Assembly (NCBI GenBank): GCA_009617715.1
Contig: VTFK01000445.1
Coordinates: forward strand, 124,001 to 188,000
Length of the DNA stretch: 64,000 nt
Direction: 5' to 3'
Source of the DNA: Plectrocnemia conspersa
Taxonomy: Eukaryota > Arthropoda > Insecta > Trichoptera > Polycentropodidae
Under the pieces are notes generated by a model. It had not been told where the DNA came from. It saw only the letters and a list, made by a program, of their open reading frames with translations, and searched no databases. Numbering within the stretch: the stretch's first letter is position 1; the number at the start of each line of letters is the position of its first letter. Position numbers and translations under genes: made by a program. This document shows, in pieces, positions 22,616-34,689 of this stretch.

Positions 22616-22619
22616 TGGG

Positions 22620-22900
22620 ATTGTCTTAGAACACAAATATATTAACTTTTATTATATTCATTGTATATTTCAATGAATTAGATGATCTTGAGAGTTTCAT
22701 TTATGAACAGTTCCAAAAACTTTTTGATCTTATTTATAAAAAATATCAATCGTTTAACGCTTATCAAAACCTACATTTTCATCAATTTTACGAATAAATT
22801 TATAAGCGACATTGGATGGCCTCCTACTCTCTTTTTTAAGAACGTTTTTGTTTTAAAGCAAATACAAGAAGATGGATGTCGAGAGCATGCATAACAAATA
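22620..22900 (+). pseudogene. Fragment of an unknown peptide-repeat family
   Basis: The plus-strand frame (22682-22894, 70 codons) contains NKFISDIGWPPTLFFKN. The array at 58.0-58.8 kb encodes NKLIGDNGWPFTHFFKS on its minus strand: 11 of 17 residues agree, with the D-x-G-W-P core shared. The DNA agrees less well than the peptide in places, which suggests past coding. A hydrophobic stretch precedes the motif (NFLILFIKNINRLTLIK). No splice sites or neighbours point to a function. Confidence 0.35.
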
Positions 22901-24530
22901 ACTAAACAAACCTCACATTTTATCAATCATAACTAATTTAACTCATATATTCGTTATGAACGTAACTTTTTCCTGCTTTGAATGCATTACATAAACTGAA
23001 ATAAATTTCAGCAGCTATCTCCTTTTGCATATAAAAAAACAGATAACTAAACAAACCACACATTTTTGTATTAAAACAGCAATTTTAAGCACACGCTGTA
23101 AACACAACGTTATTGCAACTGGTGTGTTATTTTTATTTTTTCTAGCCTTGTATCTTGACTTTTGAAAATTCTGGTTTATATTGTATCATTGAATAAAGTA
23201 TTTAATCTCTATAAAAAAATATTTTATATGATTATGTAATAATAATGGTTCACAAGGTAGATTAAAATATTTTTTTTAATAATAATATTATTTTGTACGA
23301 AGCCAGGTTTTTGGGTCAACATGTATATTTAAATATGATTAAAAACTCATATTTTATGAGTTTTTTTTATTACGACAACGAAACATCTTAAACATGTTGG
23401 AAAAATAAATTTTATTTAATATTAAATATGCTATTTAAATATAAATCATCGTACTCACGGACTCTGCCATCATAATGAGATCTGCTTTCGGATGGATTTT
23501 AGATTATGATTTTCTCCATATTTTTTCCTTGTTCTCTGTCAAGGAATCGCGTCTTCTCTTATCGGTATAATTTATGAAGCGCAAGTTCTGAAACTGTATT
23601 TTTATTTATTTAGTATCTTAATAAACATATTTATAGTTATTTTGTGTACGAATAATCTTAGATATAAAATGTTTTTTAAAAAATAAAACATAAATACTAT
23701 ATATAAATTCAATAAAAAAAATAATAATTACTAAATTATATTTCGGCAATGTTTAAAGTAAATTTTTCTTATGATATTTATATTTAATTAAATTTATTAT
23801 ATGCGGTTTATAAATACTATTTTTTATTGCATCTCTTTTGCCTTACCGAAAAACGCTTCAATTTACTTAATTTATTTAGGGTACTTATATTTACTGTAAC
23901 ATCAATGATTTTTTATTTTATCTAAAGCTAATATTATTTTTAAATTACTTATGTGCCCATTCTAATAGTTCGATGACTTTTTAAAATGTACAAATATATC
24001 ATAAACTTGATTGATTTATTTATAAATATTTTTTTAGACAATGAGAAAAAATATTCATAATTTTTTTTTCTAATATTTTTTTTATTCGAAAATATTATTT
24101 AGTATTTTAATAAAATACACTATAAAATAAATATGTAAATAATAATATTTATATTTAATTAAATTATTCAATAATACATTTTTGCAAGTCATTTAACCAA
24201 AATAACATATGTATTGCTAATTTTTTTTTAATAATTCTGTTCCAAATATTTTTTAATTTTGATTTATTGTTATTAAAAAAATTAAATTATATATTTTTTT
24301 CATATTTTATTAAAAATGTTATACCCTAATTTTGATTAGCAAATTAATTAGACATTTAAAATTATATCATAATTAAAAAAGTGTCTGTAAAATATTATAG
24401 ATTAACTACCGAGGTGATTTTTAATAGCTTGGATATATATTTATGTGTTATTAGTTAATCTGAAGTTAAATATTAAATGTATATAAATGCTGTGTTAAAT
24501 ATGAAAACATTTTTTAAATAAGCCATAAAA
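22900..24530. other. AT-rich DNA, no gene seen
   Basis: A+T-rich. A minor mixed strip near 23.45-23.59 kb has no frame or motif I can name. Confidence 0.6.
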
Positions 24531-24539
24531 GGTTTAAGT

Positions 24540-25270
24540 AACACGGGGGCTTTGAAAGAGAAAAAACGAAAAGATAAAATTGTTTGATATCCCCGGTTTA
24601 GTGAGAGTTTGCAAATATATTTGAATTTAAATGAACCCACAGCGGGAGAATTATAATAATAAAAGTTTAGGGCGAAGAAAGTTTGCTTTGGTCACGACGG
24701 AAAATAAAAAGAAAACTTTTAACAAAATCTGTCTCGAAAATGTGTTACCCATTTCATATTAAAGAGAATATGTATATGCGCAATATTTTAATATGGAATA
24801 CGTGAAACGTGATTAATTTTTGATGAGTTGGGAAATTGCATAAACCAACCCTTCCTAACTAGATTCGCATTTGCGATGGGGCAAGATTGCATTCGTTTTA
24901 GATTGCCTAAATAAATAATATTTTATCTCTATATATGTATATAAATATACATTTTTTATAACAAAAGTATGATGAACAAACGGCAAGTGTATAACAATGG
25001 GTGGATAAATTGAGGAAAGTACCTGAAGAGGTTTTTCGCTCTATTGTGTTCCCCTTCCTTGATTGGCTTCATTTCCCTGTCGGAAAATGTTAATCAAGAC
25101 ATAACCATGGAATATTTTCTCGGCGTTTTTCTTATTTATCTTTGATATAACAAGCTATTTTACGTGTATGAAATCTTAATCTCGAGTCATACACAAGTGT
25201 GCGTGTATTGCACAAGATGAAGCGAACCCCTCGCTCAATTTTCGTGGCACCAAAGACATACTGAAATTGC
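24540..25270. other. Non-coding islands (candidate regulatory)
   Basis: Three short blocks of near-normal composition (about 24540-24720, 24830-24910 and 25015-25265). They lack coding frames and carry words such as GTTAATCAAG and CATGGAATATTTTC. Confidence 0.3.
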
Positions 25271-25655
25271 TTTTTAAATTGATTTTTCTATAATCAGGAA
25301 GTTTATCATATTAAAATAAATTCTATATATAGGTTGATAAATATTATTTTAATTATTTAATCTAAATGTATGTTCCTGTTGTCATTCTGAATTATATATT
25401 AAAATAAATCAAAACTTACATTTAATAAATATGTATTAAAATTATCATTCGAATAAAGGTTTTCGTGCATAATTTAAAATTCTAAAATATAAAATTTAAA
25501 TCTACAATAAAGTAACTTTCATTGATAATTTCACAAAAATTGCGGAATTAGCAAGTGAGAATATATTCACATTTTAACGAAGCTAAATACATAATTACTG
25601 ATAAAAATATGAATGATATTGATTTCGAATTAAAAGAAAATTATAATATTTATTT
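25270..25655. other. AT-rich DNA, no gene seen
   Basis: A+T-rich, no features. Confidence 0.6.
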
Positions 25656-25657
25656 TT

Positions 25658-25953
25658 ATTAAATTTTCCGCCGTAACTTTATAAGCGTAAGCGCAATGCA
25701 TTACAACGGGCAAATCTGTATCAAACTGAGTAAGTCAATCAGACATTAATTACTTACAATTAAGTATTATTAATTATAATATAGTGATTATCTACATTAT
25801 TAATTATTATTAATTATGTGCTATACAATTTATAATACATAAATTAATATTAGCGCATTTTTATAAATAAAAATTCGAGTGCCGCTGCCGGGCCTCGAGC
25901 CCGTAACCTCGGAATTACTAGTCTGAGACGTTACGGTCTACGCTATTCTGTCC
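25658..25953 (-). mobile_element. tRNA-derived SINE copy
   Basis: Same family as the 14.0-kb copy. On the minus strand the head reads GGACAGAATAGCGTAGACCG. Box B is altered to GGGCTCGAGGCCC and the anticodon-like loop is CTAGTAA. The tail GCAATGCATTACAACGGG is recognisable. The internal TGACATCTA inverted repeat is lost, so this copy is more diverged. Confidence 0.8.
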
Positions 25954-25959
25954 TTAAAT

Positions 25960-26480
25960 ATGTTATATTACAAACAAAATATTATTGTTCTTACTAATAA
26001 CGTATTGGCTGTGTTAAAGTAATAAACTGTAACGAACTATAATTTTTTTGTGAGAAATCTAAAATAAAAATATTATTTTTTTAACAAATTCATAGGTAAA
26101 ATAAAAAAAAATATTTTTTATATAATTTTTGATTGATTATGATTTTTTCCTTCTAGATATATTGAAAAAGTTTGAAGATTATTTTTTATATCCATACGAT
26201 ACTTCCTATGAGCTGTAAAACCTTATTATTAGAATTTTATTATTATATTTTAAAGATTTGACTTGTTCCAAAATAATATTCACAATATTCATCTGTGAGA
26301 TAATGATTTATTTTTTATTTTTATTATGTATCAACTTATTCACTTAAATAATTCAATATTGCTAATTGTAATATTTATTCTTTAAATATATGTTTAAAAC
26401 TATTAAAAAGTTTCTCTATCACATAAATATATTCCTGGCATCATTATTAAAGATTTTCTAATTGTTCTGTTCAACCCTTC
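25960..26480. other. AT-rich DNA, no gene seen
   Basis: A+T-rich, no features. Confidence 0.6.
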
Positions 26481-27000
26481 TTTAATTTGTTCTCCCCTAC
26501 ATTAAATAAAATGACGGCTAATTTGGGCGAATCTATTTATAAATTTTTTGAACATTGCAAAAATAAGGATCCATGCGTGATTTTCCGGAGCAATGGGCCG
26601 CAAAACAAAAGAAATGTACCCTTCGAAGGTCGCCCCGGGCTCCATTTTCCACCGCAGCGGTTCCTTTTTTATATTACAATATTCCTACTTAATTAAAAGG
26701 GGCTAAGTTAGATATTATTATTTCACATATACAATTTTTGTAAATGTGTTAAAACATCTGTATTTTAATGTATAAGATGTTAAACAAGTCTGTGTGTGTA
26801 TGATTAAAAATGATTTTTAGAGGGATGCTCCAATCTCTCGTCATAGCACACCCCTCATTAGCGAGGGTTTATGATGAAAGATTAATTTCCCGTGAAAACG
26901 GTAAAGAAAACGAGACCAAAAGGAAAAATGGAAAATTAACGGAGATATTTTTTTTCTCGTTTAAAAAGCTTCAATTGGTTGCTCCGGAAAATACCTAGGC
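26480..27000. other. Non-coding islands (candidate regulatory)
   Basis: Two blocks (about 26480-26690 and 26810-27000) of balanced composition joined by AT-rich DNA. Plus-strand frames of 69 and 62 codons cross them but have no known motif. CACCCCTCATTAGCGAGGG contains a CCCTC/GAGGG pair around ATTAG. Confidence 0.3.
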
Positions 27001-27327
27001 TGTTTTAAAAGTTGCTATACTTTTTTTTTATAATCACTATGTATTTAGCCTTTTGACTTAAAGGTTAATATATTTTAACTATAGGAAATCGTATATTTTG
27101 ATTTATAAATATATATAAATTGCTAATAAATAATATAGAAGAGATCTACAGGAAAAAATAGTTTGAGATTATAGGTTAGACAGAAGCGATTAGTAATTAG
27201 TTTAGGATAAAGTTTATGAGAAAAAAATTTGGTGAATTCGCAAACAAGTGTATAAAATTCCAGAGTAATGAAATTAATAAAATTTCGAAATTCACTGTGT
27301 AAGAAATTATCGAGATAATTATATATA

Positions 27328-27950
27328 CTACATACAAGTATTGATCTGTAAGCAAGATATGATGAGTATAGTGAATGCTAGTTGTATAATGTTTAGGAAA
27401 TTAATTAAGAGATGTGTGGTCGTGCATTGTCGTGCAAGAGAATTGGACATGTTTGAATAACATATGCGGAGACTATACTCTGCAGGTCTTGGTGTTGATT
27501 TCTTACCAATTTTTATTAACTTCTTGCCAGTATTAAATAATTGTAGTAAACCAAATAAACCTGTGGCGACCATTTGGCAAACAAGATAACAACGTTTCTT
27601 GGTACTAAATTATAAACTACTTTCTAATGTTTTTCAGAATCACTTTAAAACTGAAAAATAATAAAACGTAATTAATAATGTATAAAGGAATTTTGATTAC
27701 TTACTTCTGAGAAAGCCCTTCCTTCGTCAAGTGCCAGGATTATCATTTGTTTTGAGCCACGCCAAACAGTTGATTTTGGGTTGTTTATCAGAGCAGAAAG
27801 AATAGCGCATTCATGTTTTTAGTCTGACGCCAGGGTTTCTTTAATTATTGATATTTTGAAAGCATTCTAGCAGGCTAACACAGTAGAGGGCTGCCATTAT
27901 CCAAATTTAACCAGAACCTCTGTGGGTATTCATGAATTAATATATTGTTT
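27328..27950 (-). other. Possible minus-strand exon relics with splice donors
   Basis: The minus strand from about 27810 down reads HECAILSALINNPKSTVWRG then SKQMIILALDEGRAFSE, and meets a donor AGAA|GTAAGTAA (about 27705). Further down, MVATGLFGLLQLFNTGKKLI runs toward another donor-like ATTG|GTAAGAA (about 27510). Stops lie upstream of the first piece. No acceptor pairs them cleanly. I recognise no family; this may be a decayed host gene or chance. Confidence 0.2.
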
Positions 27951-28259
27951 CTACTGTTTCTACTACTTCAAATAGTACTAACTTACTTTTCAAGGAAACA
28001 TATTGTTTTATTCTTGCGATTGAAGACTAAAATTTTGAAGCATATTGGAATTCAATAAACAGGTATTTTCATTACTTCTTAATCGGACCTGAAAATTTTT
28101 GGTTTCATTACTCTTTGATTCAGAAATTGGTGACTTTTTAATGCAAATTAAAACACTGTTTATTTATTTAATAATAAATGATATAATTAACTGCAGATAC
28201 CTCTAATAATTATACATTATAATCGTGTAATTTATTTATTAATATACATTTTAAAGTAT

Positions 28260-28640
28260 TCGCATGACCTTGATACAATATTTCGACGTCCGCAAAGTGC
28301 AAATTATCGTCGATTAATTACGATTAATTAGCAAAGTTCTCAATTGAAAGTATCTTATGTTTTTTGCAAAGGTGCGAATTAGCGCATTCTGAGGGGGGGC
28401 AGGTGAGCATTAAACTATTTTTTTATCTCCTATTATATAAAATTTGCATACACATCTGCTATGTCGTCTATGCAAATTATGAGGCAAACGAATCTACAAG
28501 GTTTCTCTCATCAAACAATTTCTTAACAGTCGAGCGACACTAACACCTGTCCGTGATGAATATCTTGACATTAATGCATTAACGTTAATACTAGAAACGT
28601 GATCGCAATTTAAGTGTCTTAATATCAAAACATGTGCACC
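28260..28640. promoter_or_regulatory. Island with tandem homeodomain-type sites
   Basis: CGATTAATTA is repeated exactly back to back at 28311-28330. TAATTA is the core of many homeodomain binding sites. The surrounding 380 bp has balanced composition, a GGGGGGG run (about 28391-28399) and no frame. Enhancer function is inference. Confidence 0.35.
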
Positions 28641-28779
28641 GTGTTTATCCCAATACCACATAATAAAAAAAAATGCATAAAAAATATATGTAAATTAAAA
28701 TAATATAAAATTATAAGTATGCTAATCGTCTTGAAATTAATATTGAAATAAGTAAAAAGAATTTAATCTGCGATCTTAG

Positions 28780-29170
28780 AATAAATTGCAAGAAATTTTG
28801 AAAGCAATCTCGCTGCTGTCAAACTGTTTAACAAACCCATTAGCGCACACTCGATACTCTTTTCCAATGATCCTTGTGCTAACTTTTATAATGGGATTAA
28901 TCATAAATTCGTGTTTTATCTATAAAATTGGAAAGAATTATATTATCAAAACATAATTAATGAAATTCAAAACTTAGTTATACATTTTCCGGGAAATTGT
29001 TCACTGAATTTGGAATTGTTTAATTGGTGTCGTGTACTTATTTTATTTTGATATAGTGCCTTGTGATTATTTTTAATTTATTCCTTCGAGAATTGTTATT
29101 GTATTTTTATGCAATGTGTAATTTAAACCGCAGAGGGATACGTGTAATTGTCGAAAATTTGTGCGAAGAC
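28780..29170. promoter_or_regulatory. Island with paired STAT-like sites
   Basis: TTCCGGGAA (28987-28995) and TTCACTGAA (29000-29008) both fit the STAT consensus TTC-N3-GAA, with starts 13 bp apart. A GGATTAATCA word (Otx/Bicoid-like) lies at about 28895. No coding frame. Confidence 0.3.
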
Positions 29171-29530
29171 CGGATGCAATAATACTATACCTATAATAAA
29201 TTAAAAATTATTTATTTACATTATTTTAATTTTTATATTTTGATACTATCTTATATAATATAATGCTGAATATATTTATACACAATAAATTACATAGAAT
29301 GAGAAAAATTATGTGTCATTTTAATAAAAGCTATTTTTTTTATTTTCAATTATAAAAATATTTATATATATTTTTAAATGCCATATGATACTTAATCTGT
29401 ATATATGCTTAGTCTTAATTATGTGTATTTTGTGACAAAATCGTTTTTTTATGACATTAATAAATAAAAATAATTATGATTTTTTGATTATAAATTATAT
29501 TACACAAAATAATTTTTAATTAATTCGATT

Positions 29531-29637
29531 TCCAGACTAAGAAGTCTGGTGGTTAAATACTTACATGTAAGTATTCAATATATCTAATTGACTAACCCAG
29601 TTACTACAGATTTACCCCGTTCTAGCACATTATAACG
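29531..29637 (+). mobile_element. SINE 3' fragment, plus orientation
   Basis: Only the tail part of the SINE is present. It starts at the CCAGACT...AGTCTGG palindrome and runs through TACTTACATGTAAGTATT to the GTAACG-like end. The tRNA head is missing. Confidence 0.65.
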
Positions 29638-29939
29638 AAAATTATTACCGTATGTTTTTTAGATTCGAAACATATTTTTGACAATAAGGAATAGTCCTTT
29701 AAAAATATCAACCATCTGAAAAATTTGCCGTCATTTAGAGGTCATTTTAACTAGCAGTTTAAACAAACTGAAACACGTCTCAAAAGTAAAGTTACAAGAT
29801 AGATCTCGTGATCAAACATTTTTGTTAATAATTGGAAATATTACACGGACCACATCAGTCTCGAGACCATAATCATCTATAAGTACAGTTAAAAAAATAT
29901 TCAATAATTAGAAAAAAATCGAAAATTTTATCTTGCGCA

Positions 29940-30560
29940 CAATACTATTGTTCTTTTACCCTTGGGTTATCGATTGCTGGAGTGACTGTTATGACCGTTT
30001 TTTTATAATGCGTGGACACATTTCGTGAATGTATCCAAAGAAGCAATACACTGAAACTAACTCTGAAACAGCACTGTTGGCAATCAAGTAACACACGCCA
30101 TGTCTCTCAACTTTCTGAATATCGTTCATGTCTATAATTGGCTTGAAAATTTTATACCAACCACATTAAAACTCATAAGATTTAATCACCCAATCCTTGA
30201 CTTTCCTGAACAATTTTCCCCAAAGCGATCTTTTGCCATGATAACCATAAATCACCGTGGCAATGCAACCCGTCGATTAAGCAACCATAAAATCGCAATC
30301 GCCAGAATTTCGAAACCTTTCCGCAATCATTACAATGCGGTACTGAACCTCTGCAATTACCGTGTCGGCTTGTTGTTTAGCTGTTTGAAAACGCATACGT
30401 CTTAACCTCTTAACGGCACAATATCGTTAAGTTTTGTATTATAATATTATATAGCACGCGACGTTACAATCTCCGGCCGTGATAAGTCGCGTGCCGTAAA
30501 AGTAACGGAGCCTAATGCATTTTTAATGCGGTCGGAGGTGGCGTGATTAGCGAAAAAAGT
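29940..30560. other. Non-coding island (candidate regulatory)
   Basis: About 600 bp of mixed composition. A 101-codon plus frame (30100-30405) crosses it, but its composition and lack of motifs look accidental. The last 100 bp are CpG-bearing (GCCGTGATAAGTCGCGTGCCG). Confidence 0.3.
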
Positions 30561-30823
30561 GTATTGGTACTACTGCCATATTATGAGCATTGGTACATAT
30601 ATCATGTGTGTATGGGTTTAATTGCGAAACCGCAATAAATAACTATCAAGTGCTTGCAGCGTACGAACGGTGAAAAAAAATACGCTTCGTGCTTACAAAC
30701 ATTTGCATTTCGGTTGCCCCTCTGGCAGTGGATTGCTCGCGGTAAGAACACAGAGCAGGGTATTATATTTAAAATTAAAATTTGCATTGTTAAGTATGAG
30801 AAACTCTCGTATACTTAATTTGT

Positions 30824-32479
30824 TTAACCCAGATATGCCCACTGTCCCATGGGTAGGACACTAAACTTGTGTCACTGTTTTTTATAATTATGACGTTTTT
30901 ATTACATTTACACGAGTCAAAACGTGAATGAACTCATAAAAAGGGTCTAATAATAAATCTTAAACAATAAAATCCGGAATATTGTTAAGTATAGTGTTGT
31001 TTGTCGTCTGTTGAAGTTATGCTGTTTTTTTCGCGTTGAAATTATTGATAATGAGTCGTCCAAAGTGAGTTTCTTTTTATTATATTTTTATAAAATAAAT
31101 GTTTTCAGTTTATTATTAGTCTAAGCAAATTGTTTCTGAAAGTATTTTGTTTATTGATACATCGGTTATTGTAGTAAATTGGTACCAAACATCGTTGTCC
31201 TACACATGGGACAGTGGGAAGCGGCTTTTTTTATTTTTTTTTTTTTTAGGAATATGAAATTACACAAGATCGTAAAACATTTGAGAAATGCAAACCAGGA
31301 TAAAAGTATAATTAATATACTGCCTCCGATAAATAGTTGTGAAGATATAACTGACGAAGATGATGGAAATTTAACTGATGAAGATGATGGAAATAAAGAT
31401 GAAAACTCAATAAACAGTCTTTCTACCGGCCAACTATTGTCTGAAGGTGAACAAGTGATGAGAAACAATTTTAGTGATAGTGATAGTGATTTTAACGTTC
31501 CTTTTTCCATTATTTCTAAAGAGAAAACCAAATTAGCAAGAAAGAAGAAAAAAATAGTAGAATAGAAATTAGCTGATATTAGAACCTACATATGAAAAAT
31601 GGCCAAATATGCACTTTGTAAATAATAATCTAAGTCCGATGGATATTTTTGTCTTATTTATTGATGGTCTCATAATTAAATTATTTGTCAATGATTTTAT
31701 ACTAGGTATTCTCAAAAAGACCGTAAATTTATAAAGGTATCCTAGCCAAATGACTTCAATCGATACAATGAATTTATGGGTGGAATAGATCGTGTTGATC
31801 AGAACGTAAGTTTATATAAAACATCTATAAGAGGATAAAATGATATTTTTCCATTATTACACATTTTCTTGATACTGCAGAACAAAACGCATGGCAAATT
31901 TATAAAACAACGGGCGAAAGATCAGATCATTTGAATTTTTGTAGGCGAATTGTGACCAACATATTAGAAGGATATGGACAAAATTCACAACATGTAAAAG
32001 GACGAGTATCTGCAAAAAAAAATATTGACATACGATACGATAGAATGGACCATCTAATTATAATTCATCAAAAACAAACCAAATGTGCACATTGCCACTG
32101 TAAATTTATGACAAGGTGTAGAAAATGTGATGTGGATTGCACACCAAATGTTTTATCGATTACCATAAAGCAAATTTTTAAATTTTTTTAATATTTTTAT
32201 ATGTTAAAATTTATTATTGATAATTTTGTGACAATGTACATATTAACAACTATTAAATGTGTTGTAATATATGAAATTTCTTAATTTTTTTATTATTTTT
32301 TAATACCCCATTGCCCACTGACCTACAGGTAGGATGGCACTTTTCCGGAAAACTAATGGCGATTAATATTTTTTTTTATTTTTTATATTGATTTTATATA
32401 TATATATATATATAAAGCAAATTCATTGATCAAAATAAAATTTTAAGAGAACAAAATTTGCTGGGCATATCTGGGTTAA
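30824..32479 (+). mobile_element. piggyBac-family transposon, internally deleted, TTAA target sites
   Basis: TTAA (30824-30827) and TTAA (32476-32479) flank the element. The 14-bp terminal inverted repeats are CCCAGATATGCCCA (30828-30841) and its complement (32462-32475). Both are diagnostic of piggyBac insertion. An extra motif built on CCCACTGTCCCATGGGTAGGAC sits next to the left end, near 31197-31224 in inverted form, and in weaker form at 32312-32342; it may be a transposase binding site. The element is about 1.65 kb, shorter than intact relatives, and most of the catalytic core is missing. Confidence 0.92.
31051..32191 (+). pseudogene. piggyBac (PGBD-type) transposase, broken
   Basis: Exon 1 (31051-31064, MSRPK) splices through a 185-nt intron (31065-31249, GTGAGT to TAG) in frame into exon 2. 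Exon 2 carries the acidic N-terminal region: INILPPINSCED, the 24-nt tandem encoding TDEDDGN twice (31350-31397), and STGQLLSEGEQVM. The frame then meets a TAG where Trp is expected (31563-31565), a one-base shift near 31580, the strip SPMDIFVLFIDGLI, and a large deletion near 31.70-31.74 kb. After the deletion come another stop, MGGIDRVDQNVSLYKTSIRG, a second shift near 31835, and FLDTAEQNAWQIYKT. The C-terminal cysteine region (CAHCHCKFMTRCRKCDVDC) follows. The deletion removes the first two catalytic aspartates; the GGIDRVDQ block with the third remains. Not functional. Confidence 0.9.
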
Positions 32480-34255
32480 TTAAATAAAATTCGTAATAAT
32501 ATTAATAATATATATTTTAAAATAAAAATCTTGAAATTGAAGGTTTGTCCAATGATCATTGAGAAAACAATGGCCGTGCTAGGTCAGTAATTGGAAATGA
32601 TTTTTGAAAACAAAAAATAAGAAGTGCGTAATGCTACAGTAATTATATTATTTATATGTTATAACAATATTAGAGACAAGTTATAAAATTTTTCACTATA
32701 AGGATTTTTTTTAATTTTATTAATAATTATTTACAATAACCTAATTTCATAAAAAGGTATCATGCATCTTAAAACTTTGATTTAAGTACAGTAAAAGTCC
32801 GTTATATAAAATTTTATTGTGTTGTTTATTTTTTTAAGTAAAAAAATAAATAAAAATAATCCAGTATTATTATTATTATAATTATTTAATTTATTTTAAG
32901 ATTAAAACTATTATTTTGTTTAGAAAAACGTATAAGCACGAGATATGATATATCATATTAAAACGCGGGCGATCGCAAATAGTTTTGCGGTCGACTGGTC
33001 AATCGCGAATGACACAAACTATGGCACCACATTCAGCAGCATTTTTATAAATTATGTTCAACATCTAGTTGCATATTATTTTTTTGTAAAACGGTCTTCT
33101 CAGAAAAAATTAAAATTATAAATTTTATTTTTACGAATGAAATTTAAACACGTAGTTCATATCGCATAATATAAAACAAATATATTAAGGGTTAGCTTAT
33201 GCAGTACTTACTTACATGATTTCAGTGTTGTTTTTTTTTTATTTAGAAAATAAATGTTTTTGAAGGACGTATAAAAATTATACAAAATAATATTTTATAT
33301 AATTTTTATAGCATTAAAAATTCATAAGGCGTTTTAAATATGAAGACTGATTTAAAAAAATGGTATTTCTATTTTATATTAAAATTCTTAAAACTTGAGT
33401 AATCCAGAATTTAAATTTACAAACTTTTACAATAAAATAATAAATAAAAAAGATGAAATATAGATTAAATTTGAAAGGTGAAAAAGGCGTTAATTGTATT
33501 TAAAAAAATTGAATATTTATATACCTTTGTAATCAATTATTTTAAAACATACATTTGCTGAGTTTGCATAAACAAATCGTATCTGAACATATGATATTAC
33601 TTTGTATATTAAAATAGTGTTGTGTCATTATAATAATACAATGAAAGAACTTGAATTGACTTTTTTATTATTAAAAATTTTTATAAGGCATTCGTAAAGC
33701 TCAAAGATAAACTACATGATCAATTAGTTTTGGCTTAGTTATTAAACTTATAATAAATTTATGGCTAAAATGACCGTTCAAATTATGAAACTTATAAATA
33801 GCCTTCTAATAGTTGCTCTCATAACATATATTTTTTTGAGTACGTTTTTTGAGTACGAGTACTAATACTACGAAATAAAACAACTTAAACATATTTGTTT
33901 TTTTTTGAGTATGTAATTCAGAAGATTTTAATTAGAAGCTGCAAATAATTCATACAACTTCTAACACAAATAAATTTATAACCGTGCTTTGTGAAGACTG
34001 AAGCAATAAAATTTTCCTTAAAAATTTAATTAGTTTATTTGAATAAGTAGTAGTAGAATAAAAAGCGCTGTAAAATTAATTTATTTTACAAGTTCATCTA
34101 AAATTCGTGTAATAATTATATTAATAAATTTAAAGTATTATAAAGGTCGATGAATAGATTTACTCTTGGCAAATAGTTATACTTTATACATCTCTATATG
34201 AAATAATCTGTATGCTCGTTATTTTTATGTCATCCTAATTATGATGACTCAAATC
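32480..34255. other. AT-rich DNA with one small island
   Basis: Mostly A+T-rich. A small CpG-bearing strip at about 32960-33050 contains GCGATCGC and GCGGTCGACTGGTC. No coding frame. Confidence 0.6.
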
Positions 34256-34261
34256 TCATAT

Positions 34262-34378
34262 GAACTCAATTTATATCGTGTCTGGGAGAACAAAATAAGT
34301 GATTATTATTTTATTAAAAGTTTGATTGATCATCGCCACCGATTAAGTTTTCCTAGATTTTCCTAATTTCACGGATAT
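34262..34378 (+). repeat. Dispersed repeat, family shared with 15.5, 46.1 and 49.3 kb
   Basis: ATATCGTGTCTGGGAGA and, further on, GATTGATCATCGCC and GTTTTCCTAGATTTTCCTAA reappear in reverse complement at 46.03-46.19 kb. The right half recurs at 15.46-15.53 kb. No terminal repeats are visible. Confidence 0.6.
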
Positions 34379-34689
34379 ATTTTGTAATAAATAATTTAAT
34401 AAAATTTATTAATTGTAAGGTATAGTATTAGTTGATAATTAATTAAATATATTAGTGATACACAGATTTTGATTTTAGTTTTGTATCTCACTAACTACTT
34501 AGTATATGTTAATTTTTTATATACTTCATTTAACGCATTCTGATGTTTTAATACTTTTTAAATTGTAGGCGACTTACTATGTAGCAGTGTTTTTCCTAAG
34601 CAATAAGTTATAATATTTACCAGAGAAAATGGTTTTATGGGTAAAGATCTATTATTGTTTTAAAATAAAAAATAAAAATTTCTGCGTAA

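Noticed and set aside
30100..30405. 101-codon plus-strand frame
   Set aside because: No known motif, no splice context, and composition consistent with a non-coding island.
31166..31531. 121-codon minus-strand frame inside the piggyBac element
   Set aside because: Antisense shadow of the transposase N-terminal exon.
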